Translations under genes and position numbers: made by a program
Shown here: positions 1 through 7,015 of the stretch, piece after piece
Layout: every line of letters begins with the position of its first letter
Numbering within the stretch: the stretch's first letter is position 1
The notes under the pieces: model-generated
Seen by the model: only the letters and a program-made list of their open reading frames with translations
Databases searched by the model: none
Told to the model about the DNA's origin: nothing
Source of the DNA: Phoronis ovalis
Lineage: Eukaryota > Phoronida > Phoronidae
Length of the DNA: 10,986 nt
Assembly (NCBI GenBank): GCA_028565635.1
Contig: JAOXYB010019815.1
Location: forward strand, 6,729-17,714
Direction: 5' to 3'

Positions 1-369
1 CAGTTCATATATTATCCCCTGGGTACTCTTTGTCTATTGAAATTCATCTTCAGCTACTCTATTTCCCATTTGATACCTCAAACTGGTATCTATAGCCCAA
101 CAGCTTACTTTCTCAACAAAATCTTATTCCACAACAAGTATGATTTTAACACTTGCGCAAATAGGCCACCTAGTGTGTAATTCATTCTCCGTGTAAAGCT
201 ACCAGTCGGTTCAGGACATTCAACAAAACTCGCGCTAAAAGATCACAAACTTCAGCACAAACTCACAAAGTCAGGACTACCACATTATGAACACGAAGCC
301 AGGACAGGCTCGCCAGGAAAGAAAAAGGCAAGCCACAATAGGCTCGCCAGTCAGTGTGGACAAACTAAC
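1..369 (-). other. Probable intron 1 of the divergent minus-strand gene
   Basis: Read on the minus strand, this stretch follows the proposed donor (CAG|GTTAGT, intron starting at 369) of the exon at 370-501. I see no convincing second exon in it: no pyrimidine-rich tract plus AG leads into an extended open frame before the window ends. It holds no RNA gene or mobile element that I recognise. The call depends wholly on the neighbouring exon being real; otherwise this is plain intergenic DNA. Confidence 0.4.
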
Positions 370-501
370 CTGGTGTACCACAGATGATGAGGGAAGTTTC
401 GTCTTTAACTTTGTCCCTTCTAACGCCACTTCATGTAGCTCAATGTCACCCATTTTCTCAGACAAGAGGTCTAAAAATGAACTGCTAGAATACATTGCCA
501 T
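370..501 (-). CDS. Candidate first coding exon of an unrecognised gene (44 codons, partial)
   Basis: The minus strand reads 44 codons from an ATG at 501 to a consensus donor CAG|GTTAGT (exon ends at 370, phase 0). The start is well supported: the context is ACCATGG, and an in-frame TAA lies at 525-523, so the frame does not continue upstream. The peptide begins MAMYSSSSFLDLLSEK and continues through a mixed charged and hydrophobic stretch (GDIELHEVALEGTKLK) to end ...SVVHQ. It has no signal peptide or transmembrane segment and I recognise no domain. The remaining exons would lie outside the window. The start faces away from the MPRRKQ exon at 1951, giving a head-to-head pair about 1.45 kb apart. 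The antisense frame is also open (287-526), so chance openness is possible. The context, stop and donor favour the minus strand. Confidence 0.45.
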
Positions 502-621
502 GGTATTAATATTAGGATTTAATTAGATCACACAGTCTGCACAGTACACACACTCCACCATGAAAATGTTTCCTTGTATGACAGTCTGACAACCTGCAGC
601 GCAGTATCACTAAACCAGACC

Positions 622-664
622 CACAAGCTATGATCTACACAGTCTCACAAGCTATGATCTACAC
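622..664. repeat. Short tandem duplication, 24-bp period
   Basis: The 19-mer CACAAGCTATGATCTACAC occurs at 622-640 and again, identical, at 646-664, giving a 24-bp period of about 1.8 copies. It lies in the presumed 5' leader of the minus-strand gene. It is most simply explained as a small tandem duplication. Confidence 0.85.
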
Positions 665-702
665 TACAGTTGCAAAAAATCAATGAATGGATCAAAATAT
701 TG

Positions 703-714
703 TATTTTTATATA
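703..714 (-). promoter_or_regulatory. TATA-like box upstream of the minus-strand exon
   Basis: On the minus strand this reads TATATAAAAATA, close to the TATA consensus TATAWAAR. It lies about 200 bases upstream of the ATG at 501. A start site about 30 bases downstream (near 675) would give a 5' leader of about 170 bases. That leader would include a 12-codon upstream ORF (561-523) that ends 21 bases before the main ATG. In DNA this AT-rich such strings arise by chance, so support is weak. Confidence 0.25.
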
Positions 715-973
715 CAGTCATATAACGAACCTATTCTATTATTTATAAAGACTAAGACACATTTCCTTCTTTCTGCGTGATTAGCTAGTTGTATGCAATA
801 TATATTGGCTTCTATACAAGACCCCTGGGCTTTGTGAGCAGCTTCAGCTTGTACTGTAGGAATGTCATGCATTAACTTTTAACAGGGGAGTGGGAGTACT
901 TCACAAAACATACATTTAAAATCACCAAATTCATAATCATGGCTTTAGCTTTACTCCCCGCTTTACGGGCTTT

Positions 974-991
974 ATTTAGCCAGGGCTAAAT
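974..991. repeat. Palindrome ATTTAGCC-AG-GGCTAAAT
   Basis: There are two perfect 8-bp arms around an AG centre, 18 bases in all. It follows a run of GCTTTA words. Its length suits a dimeric protein-binding site better than a structured RNA. Function unknown. Confidence 0.6.
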
Positions 992-1733
992 CTCAATCTA
1001 TCTACAAAGACAGCAACATGTTATGACTAAATTGGGTGCAACTTATTATACTTCCACATATAATGATTCTTCTTTCTCACCTAGTAGAAAAACCGGAAAC
1101 TTTCGTCCCTGTTAAAACACTTATTTCACTTTTTTTTATATACGAAAAATCAGCAACTGCGACAATGAAATTTTCTTATAGGTCAATAAACTACACAAAA
1201 ATTACAGCGTTAATTCGAAATATTTAGTACATTAATGAACAAACATTTATGAAGAAAACTTCAAATTATAATATTTTTAGTAATACATTCAGTGAATAAT
1301 GTTTAAAATACCCCCGTATTTATCATATTTAAAAACGTTTTTTTCGTTTTTGTGCAACCCTTCCATAGTTATGGTTTGTCCTGACATCTTGTGGCAAAAG
1401 ATGGAACAAGCACTTGTAATCGGCCCTTGTTGAAGGATTCTACAAGTATAATCTTATAAAAAAAATTAACATTAACAAAAGAAAATATTTTGATAGTTAT
1501 GATTGCGTTCATCAGATATAATTTTCTTGTTCTAGCAATGTGAAAGACTATCCTGTTTTGAGATAATTTTTTAAACATGCATTAGGGGGGACAAAAGTAA
1601 AATAAAGGTTTCACTATCTGTAATCCAATATTTATTACTTTTGTAAATGGAATATTTGTTTACATAATTGTTACATATTTTTAAAAAACAATATATCGAC
1701 AAAGTATGATTTCACAAACGGTGTATTTACAAA

Positions 1734-1748
1734 GTGAATAATATTCAC
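1734..1748. promoter_or_regulatory. Palindrome GTGAATAATATTCAC upstream of the MPRRKQ exon
   Basis: Perfect 7-bp arms (GTGAATA/TATTCAC) flank a single central A, about 200 bases before the ATG at 1951. The TGAATA...TATTCA arrangement resembles dimeric POU-type sites, but this is only a resemblance. The position is compatible with a proximal promoter or leader element of the teashirt-like gene. Confidence 0.35.
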
Positions 1749-1837
1749 AGTGAAAGCATTGACTCTGCCAAGCGGAGAAAGCAAAAATCACAATGTGACC
1801 TACCCAGTATCCTTTGCAATGACCTGTACTAAACATC

Positions 1838-1936
1838 ATGTTGCAAAGAACAGGAACAGAAGACGTACTTTTCTCGAGTCTGGATTTTTGTCGAATACAT
1901 CTGACTTATTGTCCACAAATTGTTACACGGGCTTGA
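1838..1936 (+). other. Candidate upstream ORF (32 codons) before the MPRRKQ start
   Basis: An ATG at 1838 with A at -3 opens a 32-codon frame (beginning MLQRTGTEDV) in a different frame from the main start. It ends at TGA 1934-1936, 14 bases before ATG 1951. A start-stop element (ATGTGA) lies just upstream at 1793-1798. If transcription begins before 1793, both would be expected to dampen initiation at 1951. The transcription start is not known from the sequence, so they may be untranscribed. Confidence 0.3.
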
Positions 1937-1950
1937 AGAAGATTCACATT

Positions 1951-1990
1951 ATGCCTAGAAGGAAGCAGATTTGCCCAAAAAGGACAAATC
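1951..1990 (+). CDS. tshz: First coding exon of a teashirt-like (TSHZ-type) zinc-finger repressor, N-terminus only
   Basis: The 40 bases encode MPRRKQICPKRTN plus one base, then the consensus donor C|GTAAGT at 1990/1991 (phase 1). ATG 1951 has A at -3. An N-terminal (M)(S/P)RRKQ peptide is the signature of nuclear C2H2 repressors (SALL, ZFPM/FOG, BCL11, ZNF423/521, TSHZ); in SALL, FOG and BCL11 it recruits the NuRD complex through RBBP4/7. The P at position 2 and PKR at 9-11 match vertebrate TSHZ (MPRRKQQAPKR/PRR) better than the MSRRKQ families. From memory, TSHZ exon 1 also encodes about 13 residues and is followed by a long intron and a single large exon. No zinc finger is visible here, so the large exon must lie beyond 10986. 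The frame stays open upstream to an in-frame ATG at 1819, but starting there would bury the motif, which acts at the free N-terminus. The paralogue assignment is tentative; membership of the RRKQ class is fairly firm. Confidence 0.75.
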
Positions 1991-2242
1991 GTAAGTAGCT
2001 TGTATTTATGTTAAATGTTTGTCAATTTCCGCGTCTGCTACATTTGGAGGTTTTACTCGCCGGGGTTTCATATCTGCTTCGTTGACAAGATATCAAACTA
2101 ACAGTCCATATATCGAACGTATGTTGTACCCTAAATGACGGGTTTTTGCTGAAAATAATCACAAAAAATTAAGTCGAAATTGTGTTGCTTTTGTGTGTAA
2201 TGTAGGTTAATTACTCGAGTTATAAGTGCGTGCTTGTGTCAC

Positions 2243-2318
2243 ATCAATCAAGGAATTTGGTCTCAGGCTGTCAATCACCTGTCAACCGCCGCCTTTGTAA
2301 AAGCATACCAATCAATCC
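2243..2318. promoter_or_regulatory. Candidate HOX/PBX/MEIS-responsive site cluster
   Basis: Starting 252 bases into the intron, the plus strand carries ATCAATCA (2243-2250; TGATTGAT on the minus strand, a PBX/HOX octamer). It then has CTGTCAATCA (2268-2277), which on the minus strand is TGATTGACAG, the exact PBX-MEIS/PREP composite decamer. A second CTGTCA half-site follows at 2279-2284 and CAATCAATC at 2310-2318. The tight grouping of TALE-class sites in about 75 bases suggests an enhancer core. Binding and activity are inferred from motif identity only. Confidence 0.45.
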
Positions 2319-2715
2319 TTACATATAATTTACTAATCAGACTCTTTCACTTTAAGTCTATTCGCAAACAAAAATGTCGGGATTCTACTCTTAATAAATA
2401 TCGTCCATTAATCCAAGCATTATAACCACTCAATCACATTTATAGAGTACCCCAGTACTGGGTTGGTCAAAAGCATGATGATGGTGATGGAAATGTGAAA
2501 AATGCTTCCATTGTCTTGTGGTACATCACTCAATTTAACAGGTACCAAAATAACACAGACTGTACAGTTCTCCATGTGTAAAAACCATAAGTAGTTAAAA
2601 TTTTAAATGAAACCACATTGCAAAAAAAAAATAATACCATTGAGAAGATACTCACAGAAATGCATTATTTTCCACTGAAACTCTATGGCAACATTGCATA
2701 AGCAGTTTTAAAGAG

Positions 2716-2810
2716 ATGAATAGCAATAAAATATATTTTTTCAAACAGTATAAAAAATGTAAAATGAATTGCAATAAAATATATTTTTCAAACAGTGAAA
2801 ACATTGTAAA
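2716..2810. repeat. Tandem duplication, 48-bp unit, two copies
   Basis: Units at 2716-2763 (48 bp) and 2764-2810 (47 bp) share ATGAAT-GCAATAAAATATATTTT-CAAACAGT and a closing TGTAAA. They differ by a few substitutions and one T in the homopolymer. A recent local duplication is the simplest explanation. The plus-strand open frame that crosses it (2716-3033) looks non-coding. Confidence 0.85.
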
Positions 2811-3194
2811 ATCATTTTTAGTATACATATGTAATAATGGTAGTTGCTGTTACTTAGTGTTGCTGTTCCAGTTGAAAATACAGGGAATGATGATTTTGAA
2901 CAGGACTGCAAATAACAGGTCCTCCTCGTTAAGGTTGTTTTGTATTAATCCTGAATCCATTCGAGCACATGGAAAAACATTGCATTTATTTTCCCAACAC
3001 AATGGAAAATCATCTTATACTGCCAGGAATTAACCTGTCAACATGGAGCAATTTTATAAATGTTGCATATTAATCATATCTAATTGCATTAGGCTAAAAC
3101 AATGACAGACACTCTGGCCTGGTCTTGTCAATATTAATACAAGTCTCTTGTAAATTTAATGAGAAAAAGTTCAGGGGAGCAATTGTAAAGTGAT

Positions 3195-3212
3195 TGATAA
3201 CTAGTGTTATCA
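3195..3212. promoter_or_regulatory. Palindromic paired GATA site TGATAAC-TAGT-GTTATCA
   Basis: Perfect 7-bp arms around TAGT place two WGATAR motifs (TGATAA) in opposite orientation. GATA factors with two fingers can use palindromic pairs. This is a motif-level call. Confidence 0.4.
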
Positions 3213-3482
3213 GTCCCTGTTATCCTCTTTATTCATACTTGTGTCAGTCTTTAGTCACATAAATTACACTTAATGAGAGAGATTTGAGAACTTTACATGC
3301 TTGCTTTTGGCAGTTTTAACATTCTGAGAAATCTAGATCAAAGAAAATCACATGCCATATTAAGAGTGATGGATTTAATGGAAAAAAGCAGGTGTATCCG
3401 TTTGTCATGCAAAAGGAATAAAAATAAAAAAACATCATCATGATCTGTTGTATGCACCACATTTTCATGACAGTTGAAGGTG

Positions 3483-3495
3483 GTTGCCTGGAAAC
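3483..3495 (+). promoter_or_regulatory. X-box-like element GTTGCC-T-GGAAAC (RFX type)
   Basis: The half-sites GTTGCC and GGAAAC fit the X-box pattern RYYNYY N(1-3) RRNRAC bound by RFX factors, here with a 1-bp spacer. The position inside an intron is unlike the promoter-proximal X-boxes of cilia genes, so it could be an enhancer component or chance. Confidence 0.3.
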
Positions 3496-3814
3496 ATTAT
3501 AGGAATAACTTAGGTATTACATTTTGTTTTGCAGAATGATTCACATTTAATAAATCTCCCTCTGCATTTTCTTGATTAAAACAATGAGCAAATATTTGAA
3601 GAGGATTACACTTGACATTTTATACAATAAATGTTGATGGTCTATAATTACATATGGCTTCGGGTTGATTGATTGAGAAATACCTTTGACAGCTCAACAT
3701 TTTACAAAAACATCCAAACACCTGTTATCTTATATATGCTTATTTCATTTGGCATATTTTCAGACCCATCATTTTATAACAAAAACATATAAACTGCCAA
3801 ATTTCTAGGTCACA

Positions 3815-3829
3815 GTGTGTGTGTGTGTG
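3815..3829. repeat. (GT)n microsatellite
   Basis: About seven and a half uninterrupted GT units in non-coding DNA. Confidence 0.9.
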
Positions 3830-3936
3830 GGACATTTACCTTTTTGCGATCCTATTTGAATATATAAGTAAGGAAATTATTTCATGTGGATGATTAAAGC
3901 AATTGCACCTTCATCTGTAGGAGTTTCAAGTTTCGC

Positions 3937-4196
3937 CCACCAGGAGATATCATAAACAAATTTAGACTTGGAGGCTATAAATAGCTTTGAATACATTGAA
4001 AAATTCAATTTTTATTTACTGAAATAAAATTTTGGACTGAAGAAGAATTATTTAGCTGTCAAATTATTTATATTACTGTGCAGCAGAATCAATAAACAAT
4101 ACCTTACATGTGAAATACATTAATTATATTCTATATATATGGTTATTTAACCAATTATCCATTGTATTCTGTATATAACCAAGTATCTCCTGGTGG
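3937..4196. repeat. Spaced 13-bp inverted repeat (CCACCAGGAGATA / TATCTCCTGGTGG)
   Basis: The perfect arms lie at 3937-3949 and 4184-4196, 234 bases apart, and are much more GC-rich than their surroundings. Flanking bases outside (GTTTCGC and TGAAC) match only loosely, and inside there is no extended complementarity. A short element with terminal inverted repeats is possible, but I see no target-site duplication. Two copies of one protein-binding site facing each other is the alternative. Confidence 0.55.
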
Positions 4197-4213
4197 TGAA
4201 CATAGGAATCTGT

Positions 4214-4230
4214 AATTTGAAAGTCAAATT
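4214..4230. repeat. Small hairpin AATTTGA-AAG-TCAAATT
   Basis: Perfect 7-bp arms surround a 3-base loop. It is AT-rich, so chance occurrence is plausible. No adjoining feature explains it. Confidence 0.45.
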
Positions 4231-4785
4231 TTTATACTTTGATGGACTTCGCACAAAAATGGCAGTGGTCTGAAATCAAAAAGGCACATACATTCCTAGT
4301 GCAATATACTTTTTCACATATGTTAAAAATAACTGAACTGAGCAGGAAGTTGACCAGAGGCTATTTCCACACTAATCTTATGCGTCTTTCCCTGTTAAAT
4401 AAATTCTCCAATGACTCCCATCACTCTATTTGAAAAATGGCTTGTGGCATGGTAAACAAGGTGTGTGGTGACTAAATTCTTCATTCTTTCAGATTTTATC
4501 ATTTTATATGTTGATAGGAGTAACTATAATGCTCTGCTGCTGTCAAATAATTGAAATATTTACTTGTTTGTATGTTCTTTTGGTATTATATTTTAATTAT
4601 GAAATATGTTTTCATGTAAAACAAAATGGGATTTGAAAAAGTACTTTAACTTCGACATTTCTTAAGAAGGTGTCTTAGTTTTTAAAACAATGCACATACA
4701 TTATAAACAAGTTGTCTAATTTTTCATTAGTTATGATTTATTTGTCATTTGGTGAACCAGATATTAAACAAAAGTTGATAATAAA

Positions 4786-4836
4786 TGATTGATTAATGAG
4801 GGTTTAATAAAACAAGGAGTGTAACATCTGATTGAT
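4786..4836. promoter_or_regulatory. Candidate HOX/PBX site cluster
   Basis: TGATTGAT at 4786-4793 overlaps TGATTAAT at 4790-4797 (the Hox-Exd octamer), with TAATGAG following. A second TGATTGAT lies at 4829-4836. Three PBX/HOX octamers in about 50 bases is unusual even in AT-rich DNA. Confidence 0.4.
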
Positions 4837-4978
4837 GGGCAATATAGCTGATAAGAAAGACATTCTCTTAAATCATGACATTTTTTGTACTGGATAACAC
4901 ACAATAACACATGCATGGGGTGTACTTTTATAAGATAATTTTCCATGAAATATGTTTCATTGCTTTACGGGACCGACG

Positions 4979-5022
4979 ATTACTTTTTAGTAAGCCCTGA
5001 GTATGTATTATAAAAAAGTAAT
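4979..5022. repeat. Inverted repeat ATTACTTTTT / AAAAAGTAAT
   Basis: Perfect 10-bp arms at 4979-4988 and 5013-5022 with a 24-base loop. The arms are AT-rich and could be chance. No transposon signature flanks them. Confidence 0.5.
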
Positions 5023-5764
5023 AACTTACTTTAATAATATCCATGTTCTGTGCACAAGGTTTAAACGGGGAGGGGTTTCTACCCATTGTGGATCACGGTT
5101 CATCACAAATTTCACTATCTCAGTCACGTTCACTGGTGTAGTCATAAAAACCGTATTGTTATTTCAACTGAAGGTGTGACTTATCTCTGTTGAATGGGAA
5201 TCGTTCTAACCAAAATTTTGTTTCCTGCTTAAAAACTGCCAGAACACATTAACATGAATTAACATGTATAAACCATTTTGAAATTCAGTGTTTTCTAATA
5301 TTTTCTATTTTTTAATAAATATTTTCAAATGACAATTTAAACCAAAATGTAACCATACTGTGTGATGTCCGAGTTTCTTTACCTACGTAAAGCACTCTGA
5401 GTAAAATTCCGTATGTCGTATTTCCTTACTGCAAAGGTAAGGATTGTGATGGTCTGTGCCTGAAAGAACCACCATATACACATTTCTGCACTAAATTTGG
5501 AACCGAACCTAATCTCAAACAAATATTGTCTAGATAGACCTTCTATTAATTAAAATGATAAATATATTATCAATGCTCTGATTTGTAACACTTCCAATGG
5601 GTGATGAATAAATAACATATTTTGGTAGCAAAGACCTGCAATCATTCTCCTGTAGGCATTGTGAGGCACTTCTATAACTGAGATAATTAGTATGCAGGTC
5701 TGAATAAATTGATCCAGTAAAAATATCAGCCACCATACACTACACCTGCCATGAACAATTCAAA

Positions 5765-5791
5765 AAAAAAAAAATTTGAGGCAAAAAAAAA
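5765..5791. repeat. A-rich tracts
   Basis: Two long A runs separated by TTTGAGGC. They could be a degraded retroposon tail, but no SINE-like body with A/B boxes is visible upstream, so only low-complexity sequence is claimed. Confidence 0.7.
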
Positions 5792-6966
5792 ATCTGAAAA
5801 GGGGGTTTCTAAAGTAGAGACCTTTTTATGTTTCACATTTTAAAGTCTCTGTTATTGATCATGGTACCGCAGGTAAATTCCTCATTCTTAGTTCCAATAA
5901 GCTTTTTTTCTAACAGTTAATTTTCACTAATCATTCCAATGTAAAAACACATTGAGCCACTTATCATTATTCCTCAGCAAGCATACCCCCCTTTAAGTTT
6001 ATGTTCAGTGAACATGGATATGATTTGTGTGGACAGCACTAAATATAAACATGTTTATACCTATTGTACCATTACATTCTACAATAAAATAGGGAGGTAC
6101 CCGGGGAAACTCACGATTGCATGAACCATGAAGTAGGTTTATTATTTCGACTTCCTGATGAAATCTGAACAGAGCGATTTTATTTACTGTTTTTATTTAT
6201 CAATTTACAATAGGATTTTTGCTGTGCTGAACGATGGTGGAAATTCACAGCATTGGTGAATGGTAAATACTTTTGTTTTCCAATTAATGTTGGCTGGACA
6301 ATTGTTCTTTTGGGAAGTGACGAGCATGCGGGAAGATTGGGATTGCTCTGCTATCATAAAAGTACATCTTTTATAGATGATTTAAACTTATATAAATTTG
6401 AATTCATGGCTTTTTTGTGGTGTAAGTTTTAATGTTGATGAAACATAAGTATAGCTTTAAAATTTTGTTGTATTTTCAAATATAATTTTAATTTATTGAT
6501 TTGTTACGAAGTTTAAGGACAAAGTTCGTCAGTTTAAAGGTACATTCCATGTGCGTTGCAAAAACGGGGTGAAGGAGTATACATTATATTTTTTAGCGGT
6601 TAGATGGATTCCCAGGATGCCTATAAGAAGGGTATAAAATAACTCATCAACGACTAAAAATTGGTCCCTAAAAAAGGTTGAATGTGTTGTAGTTCTTTGT
6701 TTCAAAAAAGATGCCAAAGTTAGGATTCATCCGCCATCTTGAATATGTATTTCAGAGTTAATGAATGCTGGAGCGGAGACAATTGAATGCATTGAAAAGT
6801 ATGAATTATGAGCTTAACGACCCAATTTTTAACACCATGTCCCTGAAAACTGTCCTTTTCCGCAGTGTTTACATTGTGCACAGTTTAAAAACTAATGCTT
6901 AGAAATAGTATAATGATGTACTATAATAATTGTGTTTTTTGGAAAATGTATAGCTAGCTTGACTTC

Positions 6967-7015
6967 GGTAAGTTTGTTCCTGTATATTTTGGGTAATTTT
7001 GTTCCTGTATGTTTT
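6967..7015. repeat. Imperfect tandem duplication, 25-bp period
   Basis: GGTAAGTTTGTTCCTGTATA at 6967-6986 is repeated from 6992 as GGTAATTTTGTTCCTGTATG, with two mismatches over 20 bases. It is a simple local duplication. The GGTAAG in the first copy resembles a donor, but no open frame leads into it. Confidence 0.75.

Larger units (their letters stand above)
502..1733. other. Shared upstream (intergenic) region between head-to-head gene starts
   Basis: Apart from the TATA-like box at 703-714, the tandem repeat at 622-664 and the palindrome at 974-991, I see no gene here. The scattered open frames on both strands (for example 1036-1227 on the plus strand and 1369-1578 on the minus strand) are short and AT-driven, without start context or splice support. 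The interval around 935-990 repeats the word GCTTTA four times in about 45 bases. A CpG island is not apparent. Confidence 0.5.
3035..3730. promoter_or_regulatory. Candidate cis-regulatory module (GATA, TALE, RFX and TCF-like sites)
   Basis: About 700 bases of intron hold several recognisable site types. TGACAG cores, in either orientation, lie at 3035-3040, 3103-3108, 3468-3473 and 3687-3692. A GATA palindrome lies at 3195-3212 and another TTATCT at 3725-3730. An X-box-like element lies at 3483-3495. TGATTGAT lies at 3666-3673, and CTTTGA (TCF-like) at 3684-3689 overlaps the last TGACAG. There is no ORF or repeat. The texture resembles conserved non-coding DNA of developmental genes, but conservation cannot be assessed from one sequence. 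Confidence 0.35.

Noticed and set aside
287-526. 79-codon plus-strand open frame opposite the proposed minus-strand exon.
   Set aside because: It has poorer start context and no matching splice signal. It is most likely the antisense shadow of the 370-501 exon, though this is the main alternative for that locus.
1094-1105. CGGAAACTTTCG is repeated exactly at 9001-9012.
   Set aside because: By base composition, tens of shared 12-mers are expected across 11 kb on both strands, and the flanks do not match.
2716-3033. 105-codon plus-strand open frame.
   Set aside because: It begins in the 48-bp tandem duplication, whose copies differ by one base in length. The peptide is low complexity and no family is recognised.
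3519-3545. Acceptor-like ATTTTGTTTTGCAG.
   Set aside because: In phase 1 it reaches a stop at the second codon, and no other frame opens a plausible exon.
4491-4560. Strong splice acceptor (TTCTTCATTCTTTCAG) that could start the next exon.
   Set aside because: Joined in phase 1 to the MPRRKQ exon it stays open for only about 20 codons with no zinc-finger content before a TGA, so it looks like a decoy acceptor.
5070-5115. GGTTCATCAC resembling a tRNA or SINE B box.
   Set aside because: There is no matching A box at proper spacing and no cloverleaf can be drawn.
5900-5935. Acceptor-like CTTTTTTTCTAACAG.
   Set aside because: The phase-1 frame stops after a few codons and the region has no coding texture.
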